Origin: Mya arenaria
Taxonomy: Eukaryota; Mollusca; Bivalvia; Myida; Myidae
Direction: 5' to 3'
Length of the DNA: 64,000 nucleotides
Assembly (NCBI RefSeq): GCF_026914265.1
Contig: NC_069129.1
Span: 11,004,269-11,068,268, forward strand
The notes below the pieces were generated by a model. It searched no databases. It was given only the letters and a program-made list of their open reading frames with translations, and had not been told where the DNA came from. Positions 11,001 through 26,000 of the stretch are shown piece after piece. The translations under genes were made by a program, and so were the position numbers. Position 1 is the first letter of the stretch. Each line of letters opens with the position of its first letter.

Positions 11001-14000
11001 CAGCAGAATTTTGAGACTTATTGGAATGAATGAAAGAGAAAGCAAAATTCAAAAATTGAAATACATTTTATAATTAAGTAATACATAACACAGTTTGCAA
11101 ACATTAAAAGCATTAAATGACCTGTCAAAATCCGTCAAGTGATTTTCAAATCTACCATAGTTCAACATTTACTTCCTGTTGATTGACCCAATATAGTTGG
11201 CCAGGGTCTATGAAAGGAAGATAAGCCATAGGCCGAGAAAAACATGCTGGCCAAAATAAGCCATATATCACTACCCAACATGGAAATGTGTACCAAGTCT
11301 CAGAGTGATACCTCTTAAAATGAGGGAGAAGTTCACCCAACAAACTTCAATATAGCCAAAAGTTTAAAATTTATATTCAAGGGCACATACTGTAACTCTA
11401 AAATTAGATGGCTGTAGGTCACGAAAAATATGTCAGGCACTACACCATATCATGATGTTAACCATATTTCAAAATGATACCTCTTAAACAGTAGAAGTTT
11501 GCACTACAACTGCAATTATTAAAGCCATTTCCTCACATTTTCTGCAAAATTCATAATATTCTCTCTTATTTCTGCAGAACCCCGTCTTTCTTAAAATCTA
11601 GCTAAAACCCTAGAGCACTCTTAACAGTCTACTATTTTATATTCCAATTAATATATCTTACCGATGTATTAGTAGGTATGCCCACCCATAAACTGTCTAC
11701 AAAGTTCGGCGTTTGCCCAAGCCCAAACACAGTATAGGGCAGCTGCAGAGGGAGGTAGGCTGATTGAGACAGCTGGAACGCTGAAAATAAAGCATATACT
11801 TAGTAAACAAAAGGTGTCAGAACTTGCGTTTTCCAGAAAACTGATGATAAAATTTCCAGAAATGCTTCATTTCAAAATGGTTTTTAATATTATTGGTTAT
11901 TATTTATTTATTATTTATTTTTGTTCTTACTGTACAAAAACCTGTGAATATATCTTCACATTGTATGGAACTAAAATTTCTACAGTACAGGTCTATTTAT
12001 TGCCACTGTAGACATCTGAATTGATGAAAACCATATAACATTCACAACCATTAAATCATTGAATAAGCTGTACATGTATAAGCACTGGACTAACAAATGC
12101 ACATAACCTTAGGAACTAAAAGATTGTAACACTAAATAGTATGGCAAAACAAACTGGCTAACATGATCCAAATTTGCGTAATGTCCGTTACAAATCCACT
12201 TACCGGTAACATGTGCATATACACCCATTACTAATAAGCTTTTAATTGAGTGCCATTACTTTCCAACTTTTTGGGGAGTGCCTCCCATTTATTTTCATTT
12301 GGTTGTTGAGTGTCTCCCATTACTTTCCATTTACTTGTTGGGTGTCATTCGTTACTTACCAATTTTTTGTTGAGTATCATTCGTTACTTACCAATTTTTT
12401 GTTGAGTGTCATTCGTTACTTACCAATTTTTTGTTGAGTTCATTCGTTACTTACCAACTTTCTGTTGAGTGTCTCCCTTTACATCCAAGGTCTTGTACCG
12501 TATTGTTGGACCTGGCTGATTCACACCATACGGCTGCAATAACAGAAATGGTTATGGTGGGGTATTGAACAAGCATCATAAGGTAAACAGAGATTTATAT
12601 AATAAGAATTTCTTTTTACATGTACATCTCTGCCAGCATCACCCTGCAGATTTATGGTCTAAATGTCCACTCTACACCGAAGTGGTCCTGGGATCAATCA
12701 GCGGGCTTTTTTTCATAAAAAAATACTTAACCAGTAGTATCTTTTGCCTATGGTACAGACTTTACAAGAGCACCTTAATTCATTTCTTTTTATCAGACAA
12801 TCAAGGGGCACTACTCCACATTATTCTAGTTGCTACACTTATGTTTTATCAGCCATATGGCATAATTAACATTCATACAAAGTTTCATGAATATAATTCT
12901 TAAATGGTTTTCAATTTATTTCGTTTCAATGAGATATACCGGTACTTTTGAAACAAATATTTTATCTAGAGATGTAACTCAGCACCTCACTTAATATATA
13001 AAAAAAATCTTGACCTTACAATATTTTCCTATAAGCTCTTTAAAAAAAATTCAATATTAGCACATTTGTTCACTCTAACCTTTCTGTCACCTGGACAGTC
13101 GTAGTCACACCTTCCACTGACCACTGGAAAACAAAGGATAAACAAATAATCTATCTGTTTATGTATTTGTTTACCATATGATATCAAATGAATATCAGAA
13201 GTAAAAAAAATCAACAATGCGAACACCACTGAAATACAGAAAGATACCAGGCAGTGTTATTTGAGAGTATTTCACAAACTTTTGGTGTTGAGTAAGAGCT
13301 TTATGCATGTCTCGATTTGCATATGTGCATTCATAATCATTTTGTTCTTTCTTAATCAGAACTTACTGCTTGTATCACATGTCTGAATTATGTGTAGAAA
13401 TTTTTGTACAAAATAATGAGGAGTGATGTCAATAACATTTTACTCCTATTTTCAATGTACTGGGATTTCCAATTCAAACAACCCCAATATCTATGCAAAT
13501 TTTCAGCCCAAAATGTAACTTAACCATTTGAGTGATTTTCAATACAACTGCATGTGTACAACTCATCCAAATATATATGAACATCTAACACCCATTATGT
13601 AAACCATTTTCAATATCTATCCTACCCCAAAGTCTGTGAAACTTTTACACACAGTACAAGACCATTTCCAATACAAGCTAACTCTGTCACAAAAGTGAAT
13701 AGCAATGAACTAACCTGTGACCTTTACAAAGCAGGCGTCATCCACAAAATCCTGCTTCCTGATTTGTATAACTGGGGAGTCCTTACTGTCAAGGGCTGTA
13801 ACAATAATGTCAAGTATACCCTGAAAGAAAGAAAAACGTATAGTACCATGACGATATTGTCATTTTTATACTTAAGGCAATCATGTAAAATATGAACCTG
13901 GATCACCATACCAGATCCTTAAAGGTACAAGTGATTTGTTAAGATATAACTTTTTTGCTTGAATACAGTGAAAAACATACTTAGTTTTTAGGAATGTAAA

Positions 14001-17000
14001 TACACAGTGTAATATAATGCATTAAAATATGTCAGAAAAAATGTCGTAAGCTCTGCTGTTGTTTCTATCCCTTTCAGTGTATCATGTATATCGATGGCCT
14101 CACTTCCAAATGTCGAAGCTACAAAATCCCATTTTTTTCAGAAGCAACGATTGTAGTACTTACGGTAATCTTGGTAATTTGATCACACATTTTATTTACA
14201 AAATGCCAAAATACAATTTTTGTAGTTTGCTGAATGTTCGGCATTTTTGCTTCTCCGTGTGATCTCCCAACATTGCTTGGCATTATAATCACATGATATG
14301 ACACCATTTTCTCATTGGACTATTTGAAGTTAGATGTGGCTCGACTTTATCATTTTAGTGATGTAAAAATGATTTTGAAGTGAGGTCATTAATATGATTG
14401 AACACACCGTAATCTAATGTATATTGAATACAATCTTTTAAACTAAAGCAAAAATAACAAATTGGTTTTTCAATGAACTTACGCTATCCCTGACATCGTA
14501 GAATGCTGGCAGCAGAGCACGAACATCATGTGACTCTAGCCAGGTGTCCCAGCGGATCTCAAATCTCCGGGAAAATCCCCCACAATCCCCTTCACAGTCT
14601 TTATTGTAAAGCAACACTGCACGATGTAAATTCCTAGAATGTAACAATCAATTACAGTTTTCTTTAAATTAAAAGTTGTAAGCATACATAAGCCATGCAA
14701 GATGTTAATGACAACAGTAAAGTGTCGAAGTCAACTATGACATTACCTTAACTTTTAGCGTGAACATTTTTTTTAATTTAAAAAACCTACGAGGAAATAA
14801 AATTCTTCCTACTCAGTGGCATTTCCCAGTACAGCTATCAGATCTGGGTGACTGTCAAGGTTGAAATCCCCGACCCTCAATGTCGGGGGTACAGTGATGA
14901 AACTGGGGGCCCCAGATTTCCCGGGAGGTAAGAAGTTCCACTTAACCCCACTGTAGTCAAGACCCAGTGGAAGGTTAACCCACTGTGGAGAAATACATGG
15001 TACATTAACACAAGAATACAAAAGGTTTTTAAGTTCTCCTTCAATTTACTAATTAGGCCAGTAAGACCCATATAATAACATAGGCTGCATGGTTGCACTT
15101 CAAACAACAAAAGTCTAGGTTGTATAGGAGGAGTTTATTAGGGTATGTTTGTGGAGAACCCCTTTGGAGAAGCTTCATGTTATACGAGCACAATTATCTT
15201 CAGAAAACATTGGTTTCATGTGGTTTTGCAAGTCAGACAAATTTAAATGCTATTATCATATCAGCAACTTAGTTTCCCTACATTAGGAAAGATAACAGAC
15301 CAGTTTTTCAATACGATGTTGAGGTCTTGTGTTGTGGGGAAACCAGAGTACGCAGAGAAAACCCACTTGTTGAGCTTGGTGACCACAAACTCATATGCGC
15401 CCAGGCCTGGAACCTAACCCGAGTCGCCCAGGTGAGAAGTGAGTGTGCTTACCACAGCGCTTACCGGACAACCAGGTTCATTAAACCATTTATATACCTT
15501 TCTTACTATTTTAATGCAAATGCAAAACCTAACACAAACAAATGCACAAGAGTATGATCTTTAAAGCTTTCAATCCCAAATTCAGGGATTAATCCGTAAT
15601 TTTATCATCTCTGCTATAAATACATGTATGTATATCTATCATTCAAAAAGGTGCAAATTGTTAAAATTGGATGTGAGGTATACAGGTTATTGATAATTAT
15701 CTGAATATTTTGAGGCTTGCTCAATGTCAATGCTGCAGCTTTATTTCTATTTTAGATATGACAACTGATGGTATTAAAGTAACGCATAGTCATCTGAAGT
15801 TGAAAAGATGCATGATTAATGCAGGGATTCTTAAAGCTCATAATTTTTAACCCTGAAAAATAGCCTAAGTCTTTTTGAATATGAGGGATTCATGCTCAAA
15901 GCAGGATTAAGAAGCTGAGGCCCATTTTGAAATATTTGCCCAAATCATTTATATTCATTTCAGGGTACTTCCTACTAAAATTCTACTGTTTTGGGTGCAA
16001 TTGTTCAAGCAAAAAGCAATCTCTTCAACTGTTAAATACTATGAAGCTCAAAACTCTAAATCCTGATTAATTCTGAAATGTTGAACCCTTATTAATGTCA
16101 TGCACCTGTTACCTACCTTTTCTCCATTATAAACCAACAGCAGGCTGTTCGAACAATCCTTGTCTTCACACACCGGAATAAGAGGGTCCACACGTAGATC
16201 ACCGTCTGTGGAAACACACATATAATCATGTCACCTTATGTGCCAATCATTTCTATATGCCATTATTGAGTTCTTGCACTAGGGGCAGCGACAATTAATA
16301 ATTGCAATCCACATCCCTAGAAATTAGTTCAAAAATAATATCAGAATTACAAGTTATAGTTACAGCACCCACAACCCCAGTTTTTGAAATTATACATAAG
16401 TGTTTTAGTGTGAGTGTATGATTTTGATCACTAAGTTGCAAATAACTAAACTGCTTTGTACCATGTCAAGAACAACTACATACTAGTACTCAATAATGTA
16501 TTAAATATCTAATAATAATGTTGCAAAGTTATTTCTCTTTGATTATGAAAAATACACATTGGGTCCAAACCTAGATCTACAAAAGTTATCTGCCCATAGA
16601 CTTGAATTTCTTTCCCTTCAATCTTTACTGGAATTGTTTTTCCATCCCAAGTCAAAACTCCATTCTGAAAAGACAATAAGAGAGTGCAACAAGGTGAGCC
16701 TTGTAAGTTAACTTAATCAATAATATAATTTCATGTTTTTGCAGCCGTAACAAGAGCCGTCGTAAGACAGTGCGCTCGACTACGCCGCTTTGACTTAGAA
16801 GTGAATACAATAAAGATGTAATATTAAGTTTGGTCTCTTTATGTCAAACCTAACTAAAACTAGAGATTGCTTTTTTGAAAAAGCGCATGTCTCCCCCATT
16901 GTGTGGTCGTAGGTGAGAAATAATCAATGATGGATCCCAAAATCAATAGGGGCCATCAACTAGTCATGACTAACTGGCATACCAAGTATGAAGTTCCTGG

Positions 17001-20000
17001 GTGTAAACGTTCTTGAGTTATTGAGCAGAAACCGGTTCTTCACCTCAAGGTCAGTGACCTTGACCTTTGACCAACTGATTGCAAAATCAACTAGACATCA
17101 TGACCAACCTCACTTCAAAGTTTGGTGAACCTAGATCAAAGCATTCTCCTGATATTGCACGGAAATATTTTTTTACATTAGAGGTCACAGCGACGTTGAC
17201 CTTTGACCTTGTGACCCCCCAAAATATAGGAGTTTTCTAAACCTCATGATCAACCTCCCTACCAAGTTTGGTGAACCTAGGTCAAACCATTGTCAAGATA
17301 TTGAGCGGAAATGTTTTTTACATTGGGGGTCGCCGCGACCTTGACCTTTGACCTAGTGACCCCAAAAACAATAGGGATCTTCTACACCTCATGACCAACC
17401 TCCCTACCAAGTTTGGTGAACCTAGGTCAAACCGTTCTCAAGATTTTGAGCAGAAATGTTTTTTATATTGGGGGTCGCCGCGACCTTGACCTTTGACCTA
17501 GTGACCCCAAAAACAATAGGGATCCTCTACACCTCACGACCAACCTCCCTACCAAGTTTGGTGAACCTAGGTCAAACCATTCTCAAGATATTGAGCGGAA
17601 ATGTTTTTTACATTGGGGGTCGCCGCGACCTTGACCTTTGACCTAGTGACCCCAAAAACAATAGGGATCCTCTACACCTCACGACCAACCTCCCTACCAA
17701 GTTTGGTGAACCTAGGTCAAACCATTCTCAAGATATTGAGCGGAAATGTTTTTTACATTGGGGGTCGCCGCGACCTTGACCTTTGACCTAGTGACCCCAA
17801 AAACAATAGGGATCCTCTACACCTCACGACCAACCTCCCTACCAAGTTTGGTGAACCTAGGTCAAACCATTCTCAAGATATTGAGCGGAAATGTTTTTTA
17901 CATTGGGGGTCGCCGCGACCTTGACCTTTGACCTAGTGACCCCAAAAACAATAGGGATCTTCTACACCTCATGACCAACCTCCCTACCAAGTTTGGTGAA
18001 CCTAGGTCAAACCATTGTCAAGATATTGAGCGGAAATGTTTTTTACATTGGGGGTCGCCGCGACCTTGACCTTTGACCTAGTGACCCCAAAAACAATAGG
18101 GATCTTCTACACCTCATGACCAACCTCCCTACCAAGTTTGGTGAACCTAGGTCAAACCATTGTCAAGATATTGAGCGGAAATGTTTTTTACATTGGGGGT
18201 CGCCGCGACCTTGACCTTTGACCTAGTGACCCCAAAAACAATAGGGATCTTCTACACCTCATGACCAACCTCCCTACCAAGTTTGGTGATCCTAGGTCAT
18301 GCGGTTTTCCAGTTATCGATCGGAAACGAAGTGTGACGTACGGACGGACTGACGGACTACCGGACTACCGGACTACCGGACTACCGGACTGACGGACAGG
18401 GCAAAAACAATATGTCTCCCCCAGAGAGGGGGAGACATAATTATTCGATACATAAGGTCACTTTGATGCTGCCCTCCCACCAGCCCGCCCGAACAATGAC
18501 ACAAGTCATTCAAATAACTTGATTTCCCATTATTGAAATGTGGTTAAGAATTATAGTACAAATATGACTTTCAAAAGAAATAAAAAAAAAAAAAATAATA
18601 CAAGGGCCATTATTTGTATTTAGGGTTAAAATGGAGTTATGTTTCTTGTTGTAAGATGGTGGTAAATAATTTTGAATATTATTAAGTGCTTTGAATGAAC
18701 TGTATAGAAGTTGTTTTTTTTTTTAAATCCCAACTTGCCCTTTTACTTGCCTAAAACTTTAACCTAAGTCAATCAGGGGCCATAACTTTATAAAGGATAT
18801 GGAGTTATGTAACATCATTGGGTGATGGTCCTAAACAACTGTGTGAAGTATCAAGTCAATTGAATGAAGGGTATGGAAGTTATTAATAAATATCCCAACC
18901 TGCCCTAAAACTTTAACCTAAGTTCCATAGTCAATCAGGGGCCATAATTTGTATAAAAGATAATATGGAGTTATCTAACATCATTATGTGATGGATCTAA
19001 ACATCTGTGTGAAGTATTAAGTCAATTGAATGAATGGTATTGGAGTTTTAAGTGAAAATCCTAACTTGCCCTAAAACTTTAACCTGCCCTAAAACTTTAA
19101 CCTAAGTCAATCAGGGGCCATAACTTGCATAAAGGATAATATGGAGTTATGTAACCTCATTGTGTGATGGTCCTGAACAACTGTGTGAAGTATTAAGTCA
19201 ATTGAACAAAGAGTATAGAAGTTATTAATAAATATCCCAACCTGCCCTAAAACTTTAACCTAAGTTCCATAGTCAATCAGGGGCCATAATCTGTGTAAAG
19301 AATAATATGGAGTTATCTAACCTCATCATGTGATGGCCCTGAACAACTGTGTGAATTATTAAGTCAATTGAATGAAGGGTATTGGACTTATAAGTGAAAA
19401 TCCCAACTCCCCCTAAGACTTTAACCGGACGCCGACGCCGGGGCAAGTAGTATAGCCCATCTATTCTTCGAATAGTCAAGCTAAAAACACTTTCTTCTCT
19501 TAGTTTGGCAAAGATATGTGACCATTGAAAACTTTGCATGATGATCATATTTATCAAAACTATTTTTCGCCATAAAATCAACATTTTATCACTTTTTGTT
19601 ATGTACTAGTGAAAAAAAAGAAATGGTAGATGCACAAATATACCTACAGGTGTTTAAACTTCTTAAATGGCAACCTTTTTATTTCATCTATATAATAAAT
19701 TATCTGAAAATAGGCCCATGTTAAAATCTAGAATGCCTCTTCATTAGAGTTGCACTGGTATGTCAGGAACATGAGGTAACCAGCATATAATCAAGGTATA
19801 TCTCTGGATCATTATATTTTGACAAACTTGTCACTATGCACAGTTTTTTTTCCAGCTAGAACACAATGATACAACAAGGTATTCCACCCACCCTGTTAAT
19901 CTGATGACCCAACATAATATTGAACAAATATGCAGTCTAACTATTTTAATAAAAAAATCAAAGAGGGAGAATTTCACTGACTCACCATGCTTATCATATT

Positions 20001-23000
20001 ACCTCAATATCATTTTTTTGTTTTTAATGTTAAATTCATTATCTTTGTTAACAAAAAATCCACCTGCATTTCAAATTAACCTTATTTATCCAGTATTCCA
20101 ATTGGGGTATTCCACCAGCCTGCGAGACAACCATCATATCTGGAATAAAACAAAATAGAATCCTACAATGCATGTTTATTTTATTTGCAAAGTTTCAGGA
20201 GTCAAAAAACTAAATTTGCCAAGGTTGAAATACTGAACATTCAAATGTGGTAATGCCATCATGTATTGATCTTTCAAATGCGGTAATGCTATCATGTATT
20301 GACCTTTCAAATGCAGTAATGCCATCATGTATTGACCTTTCAAATGCAGTAATGCCATCATGTATTGACCTTTCAAATGCAGTAATGCCATCATGTATTG
20401 ACCTCAAATGCGGTAATGCCATCATGTATTGACCTTTCAAATGCAGTAATGCCATCATGTATTGACCTTTCAAATGCGGTAATGCCATCATGTATTGACC
20501 TTTCAAATGCGGTAATGCCATCATGTATTGACCTTTCAAATGCGGTAATGCCATCATGTATTGACCTTTCAAATGCGGTAATGCCATCATGTATTGACCT
20601 TTCGAATGCAGTAATGCCATCATGTATTGACCTTTCGAATGCAGTAATGCCATCATGTATTGACCTTTCGAATGCAGTAATGCCATCATGTATTGACCTT
20701 TCGAATGCAGTAATGCCATCATGTATTGACCTTTCAAATGCGGTAATGCCATCATGTATTGACCTTTCGAATGCGGTAATGCCATCATGTATTGACCTTT
20801 CGAATGCGGTAATGCCATCATGTATTGACCTTTCGAATGCAGTAATGCCATCATGTATTGACATTTCAAATGCCATCATGTATTGACCTTTCAAATGCGG
20901 TAATGCCATAAATGCGGTAATGCCATCATGTATTGACCTTTCAAATGCAGTAATGCCATCATGTATTGACCTTTCAAATGCGGTAATGCCATCATGTATT
21001 GACCTTTCAAATGCAGTAATGCCATCATGTATTGACCTTTCAAATGCGGTAATGCCATCATGTATTGACCTTTCAAATGCGGTAATGCCATCATGTATTG
21101 ACCTTTCAAATGCAGTAATGCCATCATGTATTGACCTTTCAAATGCAGTAATGCCATCATGTATTGACCTTTCAAATGCGGTAATGCCATCATGTATTGA
21201 CCTTTCAAATGCGGTAATGCCATCATGTATTGACCTTTCAAATGCAGTAATGCCATCATGTATTGACCTTTCAAATGCGGTAATGCCATCATGTATTGAC
21301 CTTTCAAATGCGGTAATGCCATCATGTATTGACCTTTCAAATGCAGTAATGCCATCATGTATTGACCTTTCAAATGCAGTAATGCCATCATGTATTGACC
21401 TTTCAAATGCGGTAATGCCATCATGTATTGACCTTTCAAATGCGGTAATGCCATCATGTATTGACCTTTCAAATGCGGTAATGCCATCATGTATTGACCT
21501 TTCAAATGCAGTAATGCCATCATGTATTGACCTTTCAAATGCAGTAATGCCATCATGTATTGACCTTTCAAATGCGGTAATGCCATCATGTATTGACCTT
21601 TCAAAAGCGGTAATGCCATCATGTATTGACCTTTCAAATGCGGTAATGCCATCATGTATTGACCTTTCGAATGCAGTAATGCCATCATGTATTGACCTTT
21701 CGAATGCAGTAATGCCATCATGTATTGACCTTTCAAATGCAGTAATGCCATCATGTATTGACCTTTCAAATGCGGTAATGCCATCATGTATTAACCTTTC
21801 GAATGCGGTAATGCCATCATGTATTGACCTTTCGAATGCAGTAATGCTATAATGTATTGACCTTTCAAATGCAGTTATGCCATCATGTATTGACCTTTCG
21901 AATGCGGTAATGCCATCATGTATTGACCTTTCGAATGCGGTAATGCCATCATGTATTGACCTTTCGAATGCGGTAATGCCATCATGTATTGACCTTTCAA
22001 ATGCGGTAATGCCATCATGTATTGACCTTTCGAATGCAGTAATGCTATAATGTATTGACCATTCAAATGCAGTTATGCCATCATGTATTGACCTTTCGAA
22101 TGCAGTAATGCCATCATGTATTGACCTTTCGAATGCACTTGTGCCAATATGAATGGACCATTCAAATGCAGTTACCCCAACATGAATGGACCATTCAAAT
22201 GCAGTTACCCCTACGTGAATTGATCATTCAAATGCAGTTACCCCTACGTGAATTGATCATTCAAATGCAGTTACCCCTACGTGAATTGATCATTCAAATG
22301 CAGTTACCCCTACGTGAATTGATCATTCAAATGCAGTTACCCCTACGTGAATTGATCATTCAAATGCAGTAACCCCTACGTGAATTGATCATTCAAATGC
22401 AGTTACCCCAACATGAATTGATCATTCAAATGCAGTTACCCCAACGTGAATTGATCATTCAAATGCAGTTACCCCTACATGAATTGATCATTCAAATGCA
22501 GTTACCCCTACATGAATTGATCATTCAAATGCATTTACCCCTACGTGAATTGACCATTCAAATGCAGTTACCCCAACGTGAATTGATCATTCAAATGCAG
22601 TTACCCCTACATAAATTGATCATTCAAATGCAGTTACCCCAACATGTATTAACAACCCAAAGACTATGCCCCCAACATTTTTTGACCATCCAAAGGCAGT
22701 ACGGTAACCCCAACATGTATTGACCATTCAAACACAGTACCCCATACATGTATGGAACATTTAAAAGCAGTTACCCCAACATGTATTGACCATTCAAATG
22801 CAGTAACCACAACATGTATTGACTATTCAAATACAGAAACCCCAACATGTATTGACTTTTCAGATGCTGTAACCCCAAAATTATTGACCATTCAAATCAG
22901 TAATCCAAAATGTATTGACTATTTAAATGCAGAAACCCTAACATGTATTGACCATTCAAATGCAGTTACCCCAACATGTATTGACAAAATTCTTACAGTT

Positions 23001-26000
23001 ACCCCAACATTTATGAACAATATCAATACCATGTTATAACACCATTTGTTTTTAACCATTCCAATGCAATAACCCCAACATATATAAATAAAGTCATACA
23101 TTATATTTTAGTATTTATAAACACTGTGTTTAATGTTTGATGAGTCTTTTGTTGAATGACCCTGTAGTTTACATGGTCAAAACACATTGCAATTTACAAA
23201 TTATCATATACCATAATTAAGTTTTGGCACCTCAAAGGAAAATATAGCTTTTGATATATACAAAAACAACAACAACAACAACTTTTAATTCATTAAGGCA
23301 ATAATGCCTATAGCATACAAACAGTTTACGAGCAAACAGGTAAAGGATATATACTCCTGTGTTATTATGTAAATACAGTGGAAACTCACTAAACCCGACA
23401 AGGTCTGGACTGGGCAAAATTTCCGGTTTAGTGAGGATTCCGGTTTAGTGAGGATTTGATGTAGGGAGTAAGTTTACTCAAAAAAACTTCGATGTTTAGA
23501 CGGAGCATGAGACATGAGTTAAGCACATGCAAAAGTGATAAACATAATTAAACATTTCTGTGTTTTTATAATCATCTTTTTTTCGAGTCTTAAAATAAAA
23601 CAACTCGCGTAATTTAATGCTTGTTAAGTATGTTTGATAGTTTAATTAACACACCCCTCTAATTTGATTCAATCATAGAAGTCTTTAGATAAAACAACCC
23701 TCCAAAATGATCACTTAATAACCGTTTCTAGTTCTTTATTTTCTGCAACAAACAAATTAATGTTTCAATCAATTTTCTTTTCACAAGTTTGATAATCGTT
23801 TGATTATCGCGCGGCAGTCAATCCACAGCGCAATCATCATTATCGATTATCGAGTTAACACAACATCACAGGTGCAATATTTAACGACGCACCGGCTGTC
23901 AAAACAAAGTGACACGCGATTCACGAATTCCTAATACACAAACTCATTTTGACATGTTTGAACAAATATACGTCCGGTTTTGTGAGGTAAAATTACGTTG
24001 ACAACTAACAAATATTCTCGATTTTTTGTCCGGTATCCGGAATTCCGAGGTTCCGGTTTTGTAGGGATTATTTTACATTGAAAATAGAAGAGGAAAATCG
24101 GAACTCTGAAAAAAGTCCGGTATCCCGAGGATTCCGGTTTTGTGGAGATCCGGTTTAGTGAGTTTCCACTGTACCATGCAAATTTTCCTATTTCATTGGA
24201 CAAGTTACTAAAATTGTTACTAAAAGGTATATTGTATCATGCTGGGATATTTACCTGCAGTCAGGTCATTGTTTATATCAAGAAAGGCACTAGTTTGTGG
24301 GCTCCACAGGGGGTCAAACTTCTCCTTTCCCTCAGGAAGAGCCATTTTAACCACAGTGACGTTTCTGCTACCACTGAAAAGAAACACATGATAATATTTA
24401 TCAAGTCTTATAATTATAGAGCTGGCACAGGAAAGTGAAAAATGCCCATAAAAAGCTTTGTTTGACAGAAAGCCATATTTGGCCTGTATGGACAAATAGC
24501 CTTCAGTATCTAACATAATTTTATTATTGTCATGACAACCTTGCCACACTTAAGTCAAAATCAATAGGGGTCATGTGCTGTTAATGACCAGTCTGCCAGC
24601 CTTCTTCAGTTATTTATTGGAAACATATATTTAGCTCAAGGTCACCATGACCTTGACCCACTGACCTCAAAATGATGAGGCTGCTGCTCATGACCAACTG
24701 GCCTAACAAGTTTGAGGTCCCTGGCCTCACACATTCTTTATTTATTGACTGGAAATGGGTTTTTAGCTTACAATCACTATGACCTTGACCTTTGACACAC
24801 TGACCTCAAAATCAATAGGGTTGATCCACTGGTGATCACCAAACTGCCTATCAAGTTTGAAGTCAATGGTTAAGGTTAAAGTCACCATGAAATGACCTTG
24901 ACCCTTTGACCCAATGACCAAAAAATTGTTAGGGTTCATCTGCTGGTCATGACTAACCTGCCTACGAAGTTTGAGGTCACTGGGTGTTTTTCAAATATTG
25001 ATCGGAAACCTTGGGTACCGACAACAGACAGACAGTCTGCTCACTATATGCAGCTCTTCAGGGGCATAAAAATAATATGTAAACTGCTTTCTAGGATAGA
25101 TGTTTATGCTTTAATCATGTACATAATATAATATTGATATGTTCACCTGTAGGTACGTCAATATGTATCAGTGACTGAAATGAATCAAAATTTGCATTAG
25201 CCTCCCCAAAAAACTTGTAAAACCTTGTACGTGATTTTATAGAGTTGGATTAGTAAGGTTTTTCTTGCATTTTACAATATAGTAAATATAGTCAAGCTAG
25301 TGTTTCAAAATCTGAATTTCTATGACTGATGTATTTCCAGACATATGAGAATGCCTCTATTTCTTAGCTTCCAAACAACAAAATGGAGAGATGAAAACAA
25401 ATTCTACTAAATTTTTCTCAATACTTGCACAGTGAGAAATTAAACCATGGTTAGATTTCATGGGGGATAAATATTTGTACACAACACCTCACCTCATGAT
25501 CCAAAACTGCCTTGTCCCATCTGCACTCTCACCAAACAAATCCGGTATCATGTCAGCATTGTAGCTGAAATATATATGTCAAAACTTAATCATATTCATT
25601 TTTAGTTGGTATTACACATGTTAGCTCCTAGCCTCCACAATCATAATCAGACATTACTTGGGCTGTATTCATAAATAAAGTTAGCAACAATTATTTTAAA
25701 TACCCTCTACTTTTCCTTAATCTTATTCATTTTCATTTGTCATCTAAGACTACTTATTTTGCTTATTTTCATATTTTGTGTGTAAACACATTTTTAGTTT
25801 ACTTTAAATCAACTAAGAAAAAAAAAGACAATTTTCCACGAATTTGAAAATATAACCTAATATATACCAAACTAATAAATTTATATATACATCTATTTCT
25901 TTTTAAATATTTGAAAGTCAGTCCCTCTGAAAGATTTCAATCCATGTAAACAACATTTAAAGAAATCTAATCCAATCTGGTTAACGTATCATTTTATTTG

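Noticed and set aside
17456-17931. Three identical 61-codon open frames
   Set aside because: They are successive copies of the 145-bp repeat unit, not genes.
20210-22066. Long 11-residue-repeat proteins (MPSCIDLSNAV and MMALPHLKGQY types) on both strands
   Set aside because: They follow automatically from a 33-bp tandem repeat without stops in three frames, lie in an ITFG1 intron, and have no unique sequence or conserved start.
20236-23090. CRISPR-like array
   Set aside because: Units are contiguous with no unique spacers, and the genome is animal.
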